DNA of 61,404 nt from Luteimonas suaedae. GTDB lineage: Bacteria > Pseudomonadota > Gammaproteobacteria > Xanthomonadales > Xanthomonadaceae. Shown here piece by piece: positions 1 to 9,392 of the stretch; positions within the stretch are counted from its first letter, which is position 1, and every line of letters begins with the position of its first letter. Location of the stretch: contig NZ_VSSP01000017.1 of the NCBI RefSeq assembly GCF_008312895.1, positions 1 to 61,404 on the forward strand, given 5' to 3'. The notes under the pieces were generated by a model. That model searched no databases. It had not been told where the DNA came from and worked only from the letters and a program-made list of their open reading frames with translations. Position numbers and translations under genes: made by a program.

Positions 1-60
1 TGAGGAGTGAGGAGTGAGGAGTGAGGAGTGAGGAGTGAGGAGTGAGGAGTGAGGAGTGAG
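1..60. repeat. 7-bp tandem repeat (GAGGAGT)n
   Basis: About eight perfect head-to-tail copies of GAGGAGT fill the first 60 bases, just past the leuA stop codon. The same vocabulary (GAGGAGTGAG, GAGAAACGAG) recurs in the last 20 codons of leuA and in the inverted repeat between ilvE and ilvA. The array may continue beyond the left edge of the window, so its full length is unknown. Confidence 0.95.
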
Positions 61-66
61 TAGGAG

Positions 67-1653
67 CTAATGGGAGAGCGCTGCGAGTTTTTCTCTCGTT
101 TCTCGCTTCTCGTTTCTCGTTTCTCGCGTCCGCAGGACGCGGTTAGCGATGTCCAGCCACGCCAGCGCGCTGGCCTCGATCACGTCGCGGCTGGTGCCGG
201 CGCCTTCGTAGGCGATGTCGCCGCAGCGCACGCTGAGGTTGGCCTCGCCGCGGGCATCGGCGCCGATGCCGACGCTGTGCACCTGATAGCTTTCCAGCGT
301 CAGCTCGACATCGGTCGCGGCCGAGAGCGCGGCGAACAGCGCGTCGACCGGGCCGTCGCCGAGCGCGCTCTCGGAGACGCGCCGGCCGTCCGGATCCGAC
401 AGCTCCACCTGCGCGCTGGCACGCTGGCCGCGGTCGCTCACGGTCATCGACGCCAGCCGGAAGCCTTCACCGCGAACGTCGCCATGCATCAGAGCTTCCA
501 GGTCGCGGTCCTCGACCACGCGCTGGCGCTCGCACAGCGCCTTGAAGCCGGCGAACGCCTGCTCCAGCTGCGCGTCCTCCAGCGCGTAGCCCAACGCCCG
601 CAGCCGGTGCGAGAACGCGGCGCGACCGCTGTGCCGGCCCAGCACCATCTTCGAATCGGCCCAGCCCACGTCCTCCGGATGCATGATCTCGTAGGTGCCG
701 CGATGGCGCAGCATGCCGTGCTGGTGGATACCCGACTCGTGCGCGAACGCATTGGCGCCGACCACCGCCTTGTTGCGCTGCACCGGCATGCCGACCAGGC
801 GCGACAGCAGCTGCGAGGTCGGCACCAGCCGCCGGGTATCGATGCCGGTGTCGGCGCCGTACCAGGCGCCGCGCACCTTCAGCGCCATCACTAGTTCCTC
901 CATCGCGCAGTTGCCGGCGCGCTCGCCGATGCCGTTGACGGTGCACTCGACCTGGCGCGCACCGCCCTCGATCGCGGCCAGCGAATTGGCCACCGCCAGG
1001 CCGAGGTCGTCGTGGCAGTGCGCGCTGAACACCACCTCGCGGGCGCCCGGCACGGTCTCGATCAGGAACGCGAACAGCGCCCGCATCTCGTCCGGCGTGG
1101 TGTAGCCCAGGGTGTCGGGCACGTTGATGGTGGTGGCACCGGCGGCGATCGCCGCGCCGACCACCTCCGCCAGGAACTCGCGTTCGGTGCGGGTGCCGTC
1201 CTCGGTCGAGAACTCCACGTCGTCGACGTGGCGGCGCGCCTGCGCCACGCACGCCGCGGTCGCCTCCAGCACCTGCGCCTTCGACATCCGCAGCTTGTGC
1301 TCGCGGTGCAGCGGGCTGGTCGAGATGAACACGTGCAGGCGCGGATTGGCGGCGCCCTCCAGCGCCCGCGCCGAGGCCTCGATGTCGGCCGGCAGGCAGC
1401 GCGAGAGCACCGCCAGCGTCGGCGCGCGCAACTCGCACGCGATCAGGCGTGCGGCCTCGCGGTCGGACTCGGAACTGGCCGGGAAGCCGGTCTCGATCAC
1501 GTCCACGCCGAGTTCGGCGAGCGCGCGCGCCATCACCACCTTCTGCGGCGGGGTCATACTGCAGCCGGGCGACTGCTCGCCATCGCGCAGCGTGGTGTCG
1601 AAGATGCGGATGGGCGCGGCGCCGGCGGCCGGGACTCGTTCGGGTGTGTTCAT
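67..1653 (-). CDS. leuA: 2-isopropylmalate synthase LeuA
   Basis: Catalyses the first committed step of leucine synthesis, condensing acetyl-CoA with 2-oxoisovalerate in the cytosol. The 528-residue product has the catalytic TIM-barrel signatures [13 protein letters not shown] near residue 18 and HCHDDLGLA in the middle, GIGERAGN after that, and a C-terminal LeuA dimerisation/allosteric domain, so full leucine-inhibited length is expected. The ATG at 1653 is preceded by GAGGAAA with good spacing and overlaps the ilvA stop as ATGA, indicating translational coupling at the end of the ilv operon. The last 20 or so residues (a [18 protein letters not shown] tail) are encoded by the GAGAAACGAG repeat and are probably not part of the ancestral fold. 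Confidence 0.97.
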   Translation of the reverse strand: MNTPERVPAAGAAPIRIFDTTLRDGEQSPGCSMTPPQKVVMARALAELGVDVIETGFPASSESDREAARLIACELRAPTLAVLSRCLPADIEASARALEGAANPRLHVFISTSPLHREHKLRMSKAQVLEATAACVAQARRHVDDVEFSTEDGTRTEREFLAEVVGAAIAAGATTINVPDTLGYTTPDEMRALFAFLIETVPGAREVVFSAHCHDDLGLAVANSLAAIEGGARQVECTVNGIGERAGNCAMEELVMALKVRGAWYGADTGIDTRRLVPTSQLLSRLVGMPVQRNKAVVGANAFAHESGIHQHGMLRHRGTYEIMHPEDVGWADSKMVLGRHSGRAAFSHRLRALGYALEDAQLEQAFAGFKALCERQRVVEDRDLEALMHGDVRGEGFRLASMTVSDRGQRASAQVELSDPDGRRVSESALGDGPVDALFAALSAATDVELTLESYQVHSVGIGADARGEANLSVRCGDIAYEGAGTSRDVIEASALAWLDIANRVLRTRETRNEKRETREKLAALSH

Positions 1654-2906
1654 GCGGGGATTTCCTCGGCGATTTCGTTGCATTGCTCCTCCCCCTGCTT
1701 GCAGGGGGAGGCCGGGAGGGGGTGCAGTCGGATCGGCTGGGTCTTTCCGGAGCGCGGATCGGGGCCGACGGCATCCTTCCCCAACCCGTCCGGTTGACCG
1801 GCACAGCCGCTCGGCGCTTGGCGATGCGCGAAGCCGTGCTGCGCAAGCGCATCGCTACGCCCGCTGCATGCAGGGGCGGGAGTGACGGCGACCGGCTCCC
1901 GCTTCCGTCGCCGCGGCTTGCGCGGCGGGCGCGGGCGGATGTCCGACAGCAGCTGCGCCAACACGCCGGCATCGAGATTGCCGCCGGACACCACCGCACA
2001 TTTGCGCTTGCCGGCGACGCGGCGGCCGGCGGCCAGCGCCAGGGCGCCGGCGCCCTCGGCGATCACGTGCTCCTCCAGCGCCAGCCGCACCAGGGTCTCG
2101 CGCAGCTCCGCCTCGCGCACGATCACGATGTCGTCGAGCAGTTCGCCCAGCAGCGAGCGCGTCAGCCGCCCCGGCTCCTTCACGCGCACGCCATCGGCGA
2201 GGGTGGTCGCGGGCTCACCGGCGGTGTCCTCGCCGCGCAATGCGCGTGCCATCGCGTCGACGCCCTCGACCTGGGCGCCGACGATGCGGATGCGGCCGGA
2301 TGCGCGGCCGGACCGGGCCAGGTGTTGCGATTTCAATGCCAGCGCGACGCCGGAAGCGAGCCCGCCGCCGCCGATCGGCACCAGCACCACGTCGGGCTGC
2401 ATCGCCGCGGCGATCTCCAGTCCCACCGTGCCTTGGCCGGCGATCACGTCGGGATCGTCGAAGGCCGACAGCAGGCGATAGCCGTTCTGCGCCGCCAGTT
2501 CGATCGCGAACGCCTTGGCCTGGTCGTAGCCGTCGCCATGCAGGCGCACGGTGGCGCCCCAGTGCGCGACCCCGGCGATCTTGGTCTGCGGCGCGCATTT
2601 CGGCATCACCGTGATCGCCCGCATGCCGAGCCGCCAGGCCGCCCACGCCAGTCCCTGCGCATGGTTGCCGGCCGAGGCCGCGATCACCGGACGATCGTCG
2701 CCGCGCTCGCGCGCTGCCAGCAGCGCGTTGAGCGCACCGCGCACCTTGTACGAGCCGGTCCGCTGCAGGTTCTCCAGCTTCAACCAGCAGCCGAAGCGTT
2801 CGGCATAGTGCAGCGGCGTCACTTCCAGATAGCGGCGCAGGCGTGCCTGCGCGGCCAGCACGTCGGCAGCGGTGACTTGGGTGGCATTGGCGACGGCAGG
2901 GTCCAT
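1650..2906 (-). CDS. ilvA: Threonine deaminase (dehydratase) IlvA, short form with repeat-derived C-terminal tail
   Basis: PLP enzyme converting threonine to 2-oxobutyrate, the entry to isoleucine synthesis. The PLP lysine sits in GSYKVRGA (K53), the phosphate-binding loop is [11 protein letters not shown] near residue 176, and SGGN near 307 closes the fold II core. The product is 418 residues. Homology-like sequence ends near residue 330, with no ACT-like regulatory domain. Residues from about 340 onwards are basic and proline-rich, and the reading frame runs straight through a hairpin repeat (1688-1711) before stopping inside the leuA start codon. Start is the ATG at 2906. Upstream frame residues come from the intergenic repeat and are unlikely to be coding. 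Whether the short form is feedback-regulated cannot be told here. Confidence 0.93.
   Translation of the reverse strand: MDPAVANATQVTAADVLAAQARLRRYLEVTPLHYAERFGCWLKLENLQRTGSYKVRGALNALLAARERGDDRPVIAASAGNHAQGLAWAAWRLGMRAITVMPKCAPQTKIAGVAHWGATVRLHGDGYDQAKAFAIELAAQNGYRLLSAFDDPDVIAGQGTVGLEIAAAMQPDVVLVPIGGGGLASGVALALKSQHLARSGRASGRIRIVGAQVEGVDAMARALRGEDTAGEPATTLADGVRVKEPGRLTRSLLGELLDDIVIVREAELRETLVRLALEEHVIAEGAGALALAAGRRVAGKRKCAVVSGGNLDAGVLAQLLSDIRPRPPRKPRRRKREPVAVTPAPACSGRSDALAQHGFAHRQAPSGCAGQPDGLGKDAVGPDPRSGKTQPIRLHPLPASPCKQGEEQCNEIAEEIPA
1688..1711. repeat. Hairpin repeat, CTCCCCC/GGGGGAG family, inside ilvA 3' end
   Basis: Perfect 11-bp inverted repeat (CCTCCCCCTGC/GCAGGGGGAGG) with a 2-nt loop, followed by a further GGGAGGGGG stretch. 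It is translated as the [11 protein letters not shown] part of the IlvA tail. It resembles REP-like hairpins found elsewhere in this window at 7.2, 10.7, 12.0 and 12.15 kb. Confidence 0.8.
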
Positions 2907-2913
2907 GGCGGGG

Positions 2914-3026
2914 CTAGGAGTGAGTGAAGAGGAGTGAGAAACGAGCAAGAACAAGGGTGTTCGCCCCTGCCTTGGCTCTCGCTTTCACTCGTCTCTCACT
3001 CCTCTCCACTCGTTCCTCGCTCCTAG
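2914..3026. repeat. Long imperfect inverted repeat between ilvE and ilvA
   Basis: The left arm begins CTAGGAGTGAG and contains AGAGGAGTGAGAAACGAG. The right arm ends CTCGCTCCTAG and its complement reads the same apart from a 7-nt GAACGAG insertion and a few substitutions. The arms of about 32 and 39 nt enclose a loop of roughly 40 nt. The element supplies the stop codon of ilvE (3023-3025) and fills almost the whole ilvE-ilvA gap. In RNA it could fold into a long hairpin within the polycistron and modulate ilvA-leuA expression. Confidence 0.8.
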
Positions 3027-3943
3027 ATTTCGGTCAGCCAATGGCGGTACCCAGGCTCCTGGCCGCGGATCACCCGGCCGTACAGCGCCGCCAGCTCGCG
3101 GCTGACCGGGTTGTCGCCGTAGCCGCGGGCCTCGATCCGGGCGATCGGCGCGACCTCGGCGGCGGTGCCGCAGGCGAAGACCTCGTCGGCGTCCATCAGC
3201 TCGTCCAGGGTCACCGCGCGGGTTTCGGCGTCGGTCAGCGCGATCAGCGTGTCGCGGGTGATGCCCGGCAGCGCGTCGCGATGCTCGACGGCGGTCACGC
3301 GCCCGGCCTTGACCAGGAACACGTTGGCGCCGGTGCATTCGACGACGAAGCCGTCGTGGTCGACGAACAGCGCCTCGTCGTAGCCGCGCGCCTTGCCTTC
3401 GCGCTTGGCGAGGATCGAATTGACGTAGGCGCCGCACAATTTGAGCGGCGGCAGCGAGTCGGCCGGATTGCGCCGCCAGGAGGACACGCCGACCGTCGCG
3501 CGCGCGCCGGACAGGTGCACGCGCGTGGCGGTGGTCGACACCATCACGTGTTGTGGATGGCCCTCGACGTCCAGGCCGAAGCCGCCGGCGCCGAACCACG
3601 CCAGCGGGCGGATGTACGCGTCGCGATGGCCGTTGGCGCGCAGCGTCGCGAGCACCGCCTCGCTGACTGCGTCCACGTCGAACGCCATGCCCAGCAGTTC
3701 CGCGCCGCGGCGCATGCGCTCCATGTGCTCGGGCAGCCGGAACACCGCGGCGCCCTCGGCGGTGGCGTAGGCGCGGATGCCTTCGAACACGCCGCTGCCG
3801 TAGTGCATGGCGTGGGTGGTCAGGTCCGCCTGCAGCGTGTCGACGTCGGCCAGGGCGCCGTCGAACCACAGCTTCGGCGTCGGCGCGGCCTCGAAGCCCG
3901 GCGCCTCGGAGATGGCGGTCACGTTGCTGGCATTCATCGACAC
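3023..3943 (-). CDS. ilvE: Branched-chain amino acid aminotransferase IlvE
   Basis: Transfers the amino group from glutamate to the branched-chain 2-oxo acids, the last step to Val, Ile and Leu. Fold-type IV PLP enzyme. Recognisable motifs are HYGSGVFEGIRAY near residue 40, the PLP lysine region PPLKLCGAYVNS, GYDEALFVD, and the GITRDTL segment. Length about 306 residues, usual for the family. A GTG at 3943 lies 7 nt after GGAGG and is preferred; the ATG at 3937 gives a protein two residues shorter. It lies between ilvM and ilvA in the operon, 55 bp after ilvM. Its stop codon is contributed by a repeat element. Confidence 0.95.
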   Translation of the reverse strand: MSMNASNVTAISEAPGFEAAPTPKLWFDGALADVDTLQADLTTHAMHYGSGVFEGIRAYATAEGAAVFRLPEHMERMRRGAELLGMAFDVDAVSEAVLATLRANGHRDAYIRPLAWFGAGGFGLDVEGHPQHVMVSTTATRVHLSGARATVGVSSWRRNPADSLPPLKLCGAYVNSILAKREGKARGYDEALFVDHDGFVVECTGANVFLVKAGRVTAVEHRDALPGITRDTLIALTDAETRAVTLDELMDADEVFACGTAAEVAPIARIEARGYGDNPVSRELAALYGRVIRGQEPGYRHWLTEI

Positions 3944-3998
3944 GGCGACACCTCCACATCTCCTACGGGCTCGCCAGAGGTCGCGGCTTTGGTCGGGT

Positions 3999-4235
3999 TC
4001 ACGGACATGGCGATACCTCCACGGACAGGCAGTCGTACAGCTTCGCCAGTTGCGCACGCAGCGAATCGTCGGAACGCTCGCCCTCCACCGTCATCCGCAG
4101 GTACCAGCGGTCGCCGTCGGGCTGCGCCTCGCCGTCGACCGAGAGCGGCTGGAAGCCACGGCGTTCGGCGGCGCCGAGCACGCGTGTCAGCGCGCCTTCG
4201 GCTCGTCGCAGGGTCAGATCAAGCTGGTATCGCAT
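3999..4235 (-). CDS. ilvM: Acetolactate synthase II small (regulatory) subunit IlvM
   Basis: A 78-residue single ACT-like domain (beta-alpha-beta pattern from MRYQLDLTLRR to LYDCLSVEV), the size of IlvM rather than of IlvN/IlvH. It is expected to bind the IlvG catalytic subunit and raise its activity. The start overlaps the last 17 nt of ilvG, the classical ilvGM arrangement, so the two are made in a coupled ratio. The first basic strand (MRYQLDLTL) matches IlvM-type subunits, whose valine response varies among species. Confidence 0.9.
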   Translation of the reverse strand: MRYQLDLTLRRAEGALTRVLGAAERRGFQPLSVDGEAQPDGDRWYLRMTVEGERSDDSLRAQLAKLYDCLSVEVSPCP

Positions 4236-6054
4236 GGGAAGGATCCTCGGGCGTGGGGTAGGGAGCGGCGGGTGTGGTGGTCGGCAGCGACGACACTTCG
4301 TCGGCGTCGAGCATCTGCGCGTTGTTGTGGTTCGGCGGCACCAGCGGCCAGACGTTGGCGGCCTGGTCGATGGCCACGTGCAGCAGCGCCGGGCCGGGCG
4401 TGGCCAGCAGCGCGGCCAGCGCGGCGTCGACGCCGTCGGCGCGGTCGAGCGAGATCGCCTCGATCCCGAACGCGCGCGCGACCACCGCGAAATCCGGGTT
4501 GTCGGACAGGTCGATCTCGGAGTAGCGGCGCTCGAAGAACAGTTCCTGCCACTGCCGCACCATGCCCAGCGCCTGGTTGTCGAGCAGCACGATCTTCACC
4601 GGCAGCCGGTAGCGCGCCAGGGTCGCCAGCTCCTGCACGTTCATCAGGAACGAGCCGTCGCCGCTGACGCAGACCACCTGCGCCGACGGATCCTGCAGCT
4701 GCGCGCCGATCGCCGCCGGCAACCCGAAGCCCATCGCGCCCAGCGCGCCGCTGGTCAGGTGCCGGCGCGGATGCGCGAAGCGGCAGTGCTGCGCGACCCA
4801 CATCTGGTGCTGGCCGACGTCGCAGCTGACGATCGCATCCGGCGCCAGCTCCGACAGCCGCTTCAGCAGTGCGGGTGCATAGACGCCGTCGCCCGGCGCG
4901 TCGTAGCGCGCGGCGAAGCGTTGCCGGCGGTCGGTGCACAGCTCGAGCCAGGCCTTGCGTGCGGGCACATGGCGTCCGTTGCGCGCCTGCGCCGCGCAGG
5001 GCGGTGCCAGCCTGGCCAGGGCGGCGTCGAGATCGCCCTGCACGGCGACGTCGGCGGCGCGCAGCTTGCCGATCTCGCAGCCGTCGGCGTCCAGGTGCAC
5101 GACCCGCGCGTCCGGAGCGAACTCGGCCAGCTTGCCGGTAGCGCGATCATCGAAGCGGGCGCCGACCACGAGCAGCAGATCGCATTCCTGCACCGCATGG
5201 TTGGCCGCGCGTGAGCCATGCATGCCGAGCATGCCCAGGTTGCACGGGTGCGTGGCCGGCAGCGCGCCCAGCGCCTTCAGCGTCAGCACGGTCGGGATGC
5301 GGGTGCGGTCGACGAAATCGCGGAAGGTCTCGACCGCGCCGGCCAGGGCGATGCCGCCGCCGCCGTAGATCACCGGGCGCTGCGCCTGCGCGAGCAGCGC
5401 CGCGGCGGCATGCAGCGAGGCATCGGCGGGACCGGCGACCGGTTCCACCGGCCGCGGAACGTGCGCCGGCAGGTGCGCCGCGTCGCCGGCCTGCACGTCC
5501 TTGGGCAGGTCGATCAGCACCGGCCCGGGCCGGCCGGAGCGGGCGATGCGGAACGCCTCGGCCAGCATCTCCGGCAACTGGTCGACGCTGCGCGGCAGGA
5601 AGCTGTGCTTGACGATCGGCAGGGTCATGCCGAACACGTCCAGTTCCTGGAACGCATCGGTGCCCATCAGCGGCGTCGCCACCTGGCCGGTGATGATCAC
5701 CATCGGCACCGAGTCCAGCATCGCGTCGGCGATGCCGGTGACCAGGTTCGACGCGCCCGGCCCCGAGGTGGCGACACAGACGCCGACCCGGCCGCTGGCG
5801 CGCGCATAGCCGTTGGCGGCGAACGCGGCGCCCTGCTCGTGGCGAACCAGCACGTGCTTGAGGGCGGCACCGTGCAGCGCGTCGTAGAACGGCATGATCG
5901 CCCCGCCCGGATAGCCGAACAGGACGTCGACGCCTTCCGCCGCCAGCGCCTGCACCAGCCAGCGGGCGCCGTTGACCGGCGCCGGCGCCGGGGCAGGCGC
6001 CGGCGTGGCCGCGGCCGCATCGCCGTTGTCCGCCGCCGCTGCACGGGTGTTCAT
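4219..6054 (-). CDS. ilvG: Acetolactate synthase II catalytic subunit IlvG
   Basis: TPP- and FAD-dependent acetohydroxyacid synthase joining two pyruvates, or pyruvate and 2-oxobutyrate, at the branch feeding Val/Leu and Ile. The product is 611 residues. FGYPGGAIMPFYDAL and the catalytic-glutamate segment RHEQGAAFAANGYARASG are near the N-terminus, and the TPP-Mg motif GDGSFLMNVQEL with DNQ is near residue 450. An Ala/Pro-rich N-terminal extension (residues 5-27) precedes the domain. The ATG at 6054 shares one base with the ilvC stop (TGATG), indicating coupling. It is immediately followed by ilvM with a 17-nt overlap. Confidence 0.97.
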   Translation of the reverse strand: MNTRAAAADNGDAAAATPAPAPAPAPVNGARWLVQALAAEGVDVLFGYPGGAIMPFYDALHGAALKHVLVRHEQGAAFAANGYARASGRVGVCVATSGPGASNLVTGIADAMLDSVPMVIITGQVATPLMGTDAFQELDVFGMTLPIVKHSFLPRSVDQLPEMLAEAFRIARSGRPGPVLIDLPKDVQAGDAAHLPAHVPRPVEPVAGPADASLHAAAALLAQAQRPVIYGGGGIALAGAVETFRDFVDRTRIPTVLTLKALGALPATHPCNLGMLGMHGSRAANHAVQECDLLLVVGARFDDRATGKLAEFAPDARVVHLDADGCEIGKLRAADVAVQGDLDAALARLAPPCAAQARNGRHVPARKAWLELCTDRRQRFAARYDAPGDGVYAPALLKRLSELAPDAIVSCDVGQHQMWVAQHCRFAHPRRHLTSGALGAMGFGLPAAIGAQLQDPSAQVVCVSGDGSFLMNVQELATLARYRLPVKIVLLDNQALGMVRQWQELFFERRYSEIDLSDNPDFAVVARAFGIEAISLDRADGVDAALAALLATPGPALLHVAIDQAANVWPLVPPNHNNAQMLDADEVSSLPTTTPAAPYPTPEDPSHAIPA

Positions 6055-7091
6055 CACGCGGCCTCGGTCTGCGCAGTGGGGGCCGCCGCCGCGGCGGGCT
6101 CGGCGGCCTGGCCGGAGGCTTGCTCCGGCGCCTGCTGCAGCCACTTCATCGCGCCGCGCAGCTTCGCGCCGACGGCTTCGATGGGGTGGTCGAGATCGGC
6201 CTGCTTCAGCGCCTTGTAGTTGGCGTTGCCGGCGGCGTACTCGGCGATCCATTGCCTGGCGAAGGTGCCGTCCTGGATCTCGGCCAGGATCTTCTTCATC
6301 TGCGCGCGGGCGTGGTCGTCGATCACGTAGGGGCCGCGGGTCAGGTCGCCGTACTGCGCGGTCTCGCTGATGAACTCGTGCATGCGGGTGATGCCGCCCT
6401 CGTACAGCAGGTCGACGATCAGCTTCAGCTCGTGCAGGCATTCGTAATAGGCGACTTCCGGCTGGTAGCCGGCCTCGACCAGGGTCTCCCAGCCCGCCTG
6501 CACCAGCTTGGTGGCGCCGCCGCACAGCACCGCCTGCTCGCCGAACAGATCGGTCTCGGTCTCCTCCTTGAAGGTGGTGCGGATCGCGTTCTGGCGCGCG
6601 CCGCCGATGCCGGCGCAGTAGGTCAGCGCCAGCGCTTCAGCCTGCCCGCTGGTGTCCTGGTGCACGGCGTAGACCGCGGGCACGCCGCGGCCGATCTCGT
6701 ACTCGCGCCGCACCAGCGCGCCGGGGCCCTTCGGCGCCACCAGCACCACGTCGAGATCTGCGCGCGGCGCGATCTGCGCGTAGTGCACGTTGAAGCCGTG
6801 CGCGAACAGCAGGCAGGCGCCCTCGCGCATGCTCGGCGCGATCACCTCGCGGTAGAGCTGCGGCTGCACCATGTCCGGGGTCAGTACGGCGACGATGTCG
6901 GCGCCGGCCGCGGCCTCGGCAGGAGTCTGCACCGCGAAACCGTCGGCGGCCGCCTTGATCGAGGTCGGGCCGCCGGGGCGCAGGCCGACGCGGACGTCGA
7001 AGCCGGAGTCGCGCAGGTTGAGTGCGTGTGCGCGGCCCTGGCTGCCGTAGCCGAGGATGGCGATGGTGGGTTTGTTCGTGTCGCTGGTCAT
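6054..7091 (-). CDS. ilvC: Ketol-acid reductoisomerase IlvC (class I)
   Basis: NADPH- and Mg-dependent isomerisation and reduction of acetohydroxy acids, the second common step of Val/Ile synthesis. The 345-residue length is that of short class I enzymes. The Rossmann loop [17 protein letters not shown] starts near residue 14, and the metal-ligand segment [12 protein letters not shown] is near residue 190. I chose the ATG at 7091 because homology begins just after it ([18 protein letters not shown]). An in-frame ATG at 7130 would add 13 residues and overlap ilvD, but neither start has a strong ribosome-binding site. A 31-bp gap separates it from ilvD. Confidence 0.96.
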   Translation of the reverse strand: MTSDTNKPTIAILGYGSQGRAHALNLRDSGFDVRVGLRPGGPTSIKAAADGFAVQTPAEAAAGADIVAVLTPDMVQPQLYREVIAPSMREGACLLFAHGFNVHYAQIAPRADLDVVLVAPKGPGALVRREYEIGRGVPAVYAVHQDTSGQAEALALTYCAGIGGARQNAIRTTFKEETETDLFGEQAVLCGGATKLVQAGWETLVEAGYQPEVAYYECLHELKLIVDLLYEGGITRMHEFISETAQYGDLTRGPYVIDDHARAQMKKILAEIQDGTFARQWIAEYAAGNANYKALKQADLDHPIEAVGAKLRGAMKWLQQAPEQASGQAAEPAAAAAPTAQTEAA

Positions 7092-7122
7092 GGCTGGATC
7101 CGTTGCGGAGTGGAGGGGAAGG

Positions 7123-8934
7123 TCAGTCATCGGTGAGGGTGGAGGGGATCGCCGGACGCCGGGGTTGCGATTTGGCGGGTGGGGCGCCCTCACCCCATCC
7201 CTCTCCCGCGGAGCGGGAGAGGGGGAGTCGGTTGTCGGCGGGAGCGGCTTCTTGGGGCAACGCCGACGCGTGGGTGGCGCCGGCTTCGGGCGGTTCGGTT
7301 GTGACGGCTCCCTTCGAGGCGGAGCCGACCAGGCGCGCGTACTTGGCCAGCGCACCGGTGGTCACGCGTGGGTCGATGCGTGCGGGCTCGCGCTCGGCCA
7401 GGTCGGCATCGGTGGAGAACGTGCGCGAGTCGACATCGATGGTGACGATGTCGCCTTCGCGCAGCCGCGCCAGCGGCCCGCCGCGGGCGGCCTCGGGGGC
7501 GACGTGCCCGACCATGAAGCCGCGGGTGGCGCCGGAAAAGCGGCCGTCGGTGACCAGGGCGACGTCGTCGCCCAGGCCCTGGCCGACCAGCGCCGCGGTC
7601 ACCGCCAGCATCTCGCGCATGCCGGGGCCGCCCACCGGCCCTTCGAAGCGGATCACCACCACGTCGCCGGCCTCGATGCGGCGCGCCTGCACCGCCGCGA
7701 AGCAGGCTTCCTCGGAATCGAACACGCGCGCCGGGCCGCTGTGGCGGCTGCGGCCCTTGGCGGCCAGCTTGAGGATGCAGCCTTCGGGCGCGAGGTTGCC
7801 GTACAGGATCGCGTAGCCGCCCTGCGGCTTGAGCGGATCGGCGATGGAACGCACCACGTCCTGCGGTTGCGCCGGCACCGGGATCGCATCGAGTTCTGCG
7901 AAGAAGCTGCGGCCGGTGACGGTGGCGATGTCGTCGATCAGCCCCGCCGCGCGCAGCTCGCGCGCCACCAGCGCCGTACCGCCCATCGCGTACAGCTCCG
8001 CCGCGGTGTAGCGGCCGCCCGGCTTCAGGTCGGCGATCACCGGCGTCGCCGCGGCGGCATGGAAATCCTCGAGGTCGAACGCCACCCCGGCCTCGTGCGC
8101 GATCGCCAGCAGATGCAGCGCGGCATTGGTAGAGCCGGCGGTGGCCGACACCGCGCGCGCAGCGTTTTGCAGCGCGGCCGGAGAGAGAATCTCGCGCGGT
8201 GTCGGGCCGCCGGAAAGCAGGCGGTGCATGACCAGTTCGCCGCAGCGCCGGGCGGCGGCGGGCTTGTCCGGATGCACGGCGGGGATGTCGTTCAGTCCCA
8301 ACGGCGACAGCCCCAGGAAACTGAGCGCCATCGACATCGTGTTGGCGGTGAACTGGCCGCCGCAGGCGCCGGCGCCCGGGCAGGCCGCCTTCTCGATCTC
8401 TTCCAGGCCGGCATCGTCCAGCTGGCCGGCGGCATGCCGGCCGACCGCCTCGAACACTTCCTGCACCGTGATCGATTTGCCGCGGCACTTGCCGGGCATG
8501 ATGGTGCCGCCGTAGAGGATCACCGTCGGGATGTCCAGGCGCGCGGCCGCCATCGCCGCGGCGGGAATGGTCTTGTCGCAGCCGCACAGCAGCACCAGCG
8601 CGTCCAGGCAGTGGCCGCTGACCGCCAGTTCGACCGAGTCGGCGATCACCTCGCGCGAGGCCAGCGAGGCGCGCATGCCGCTGCTGCCCATGGCGATGCC
8701 GTCGGTGACGGCGATGGTGTTGAACTCGACCGGCGTACCGCCGGCGGCGCGCACGCCCTCGCAGGCATGCGCGGCCAGGTCGCGCAGGCCCAGGTTGCAG
8801 GGCGAGACGCTGGACCATGTGTGCACCACCGCCACCAGCGGCCTGGCGATGGCGTCGCTGTCCAGACCGGTGGCGCGCAGCATCGCGCGCGCCGGTGCAT
8901 GTTCGGGTCCCTGCTTGATGGCATTGCTTCGCAC
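7123..8934 (-). CDS. ilvD: Dihydroxy-acid dehydratase IlvD with repeat-derived C-terminal tail
   Basis: Fe-S dehydratase making the 2-oxo acids of Val and Ile. The 603-residue product shows cluster ligand motifs CGCDKTIPA and [16 protein letters not shown] and the C-terminal [16 protein letters not shown]. The enzyme belongs to the shorter IlvD group whose N-terminus reads like MRSxxIKxGxxxAPxR. Start is the GTG at 8934, 8 nt after GGAAA; an ATG 5 nt upstream is out of frame. The domain proper ends near residue 550. The remaining 50 or so residues run through a hairpin repeat (7187-7226), giving an [16 protein letters not shown] segment not expected in the enzyme family. First structural gene after the attenuator. 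Confidence 0.95.
   Translation of the reverse strand: MRSNAIKQGPEHAPARAMLRATGLDSDAIARPLVAVVHTWSSVSPCNLGLRDLAAHACEGVRAAGGTPVEFNTIAVTDGIAMGSSGMRASLASREVIADSVELAVSGHCLDALVLLCGCDKTIPAAAMAAARLDIPTVILYGGTIMPGKCRGKSITVQEVFEAVGRHAAGQLDDAGLEEIEKAACPGAGACGGQFTANTMSMALSFLGLSPLGLNDIPAVHPDKPAAARRCGELVMHRLLSGGPTPREILSPAALQNAARAVSATAGSTNAALHLLAIAHEAGVAFDLEDFHAAAATPVIADLKPGGRYTAAELYAMGGTALVARELRAAGLIDDIATVTGRSFFAELDAIPVPAQPQDVVRSIADPLKPQGGYAILYGNLAPEGCILKLAAKGRSRHSGPARVFDSEEACFAAVQARRIEAGDVVVIRFEGPVGGPGMREMLAVTAALVGQGLGDDVALVTDGRFSGATRGFMVGHVAPEAARGGPLARLREGDIVTIDVDSRTFSTDADLAEREPARIDPRVTTGALAKYARLVGSASKGAVTTEPPEAGATHASALPQEAAPADNRLPLSRSAGEGWGEGAPPAKSQPRRPAIPSTLTDD
7187..7226. repeat. Hairpin repeat (CCCTCACCCCATCCCTCTCCC type) inside ilvD 3' end
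   Basis: Reads CCCTCACCCCATCCCTCTCCCGC, a short loop, then GCGGGAGAGGG. It has the same layout as the copies at 11995-12035 and 12136-12177: a C-rich tail followed by a CTCTCCCGC/GCGGGAGAG stem. It is translated in frame as part of the IlvD tail. Confidence 0.85.
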
Positions 8935-9027
8935 TGCATGGTTTCCGTTGGCGCGATTCCTTCGCGGGAGGCCGCGCGTTCCGTGCGCGGAGGTTGGAGT
9001 TCGGAAAACCCGGAGCGGCAGAAACGA

Positions 9028-9056
9028 AAAACCCCGCGCCTGGTCGGGCGCGGGGT
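9028..9056 (-). terminator. ilv operon attenuator (intrinsic terminator)
   Basis: On the minus strand a perfect 9-bp stem CCCCGCGCC/GGCGCGGGG with a 6-nt loop is followed by TTTTT. It lies about 40 nt after the leader-peptide stop and about 95 nt before ilvD, the position of a classical attenuator. Stalling of ribosomes at the branched-chain codons of the leader would be expected to prevent its formation. Confidence 0.9.
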
Positions 9057-9092
9057 CTGGTTTCTTTCGACCTGGATTTGTGTGCTTTCTAG

Positions 9093-9233
9093 CTACGCAA
9101 ACCCGATTCCCGCGCCGGTGGGCAAGGTAATAAGGAGGACGACGACGAGAAGGCGCGCGATCGGCGCAAGCGCGACCGGGACGCCCTGCGGGGCGGCCTG
9201 GATGGTCAGCGGGTGGGTGTTGCGATGCGTCAT
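9093..9233 (-). CDS. ilvL: ilv operon leader peptide
   Basis: A 46-codon open frame beginning MTHRNTHPL and containing an unbroken run of eight branched-chain residues (LLVVVLLI), then TLPTGAGIGFA and a TAG. This is what a ribosome-mediated attenuation sensor for Leu/Val/Ile needs, and the intrinsic terminator follows at once. There is no Shine-Dalgarno sequence before the ATG. The predicted promoter places the transcription start only about 3 nt upstream, so the message may be leaderless. The leader is longer than the E. coli ivbL/ilvL peptides (about 32 residues). Confidence 0.85.
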   Translation of the reverse strand: MTHRNTHPLTIQAAPQGVPVALAPIARLLVVVLLITLPTGAGIGFA

Positions 9234-9242
9234 GGGGACCGA

Positions 9243-9272
9243 GATAAACACGGGGGTTTCACCGGTGTCAAC
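9243..9272 (-). promoter_or_regulatory. Promoter of the ilv operon
   Basis: On the minus strand a perfect -35 TTGACA (9272-9267) is followed after 18 nt by TTTATC (9248-9243). Transcription would begin near 9236, just before the leader-peptide ATG at 9233. Good consensus match and ideal placement; the exact start is inferred. Confidence 0.7.
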
Positions 9273-9392
9273 AGTTTCATTTAGAACTTTTCGGCATGAG
9301 TGCGCGGTCGCCTGCGCTCGCTGCGGCTTTTCCTGTTGCATGTCCGGTCCCGACATTGACGGCGGCGGTCGCACTTCGGCGACCACGCATGG

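Noticed and set aside
1..60. Origin iterons
   Set aside because: The 7-bp unit is simple sequence shared with dispersed repeats; no DnaA boxes or replication gene are near.
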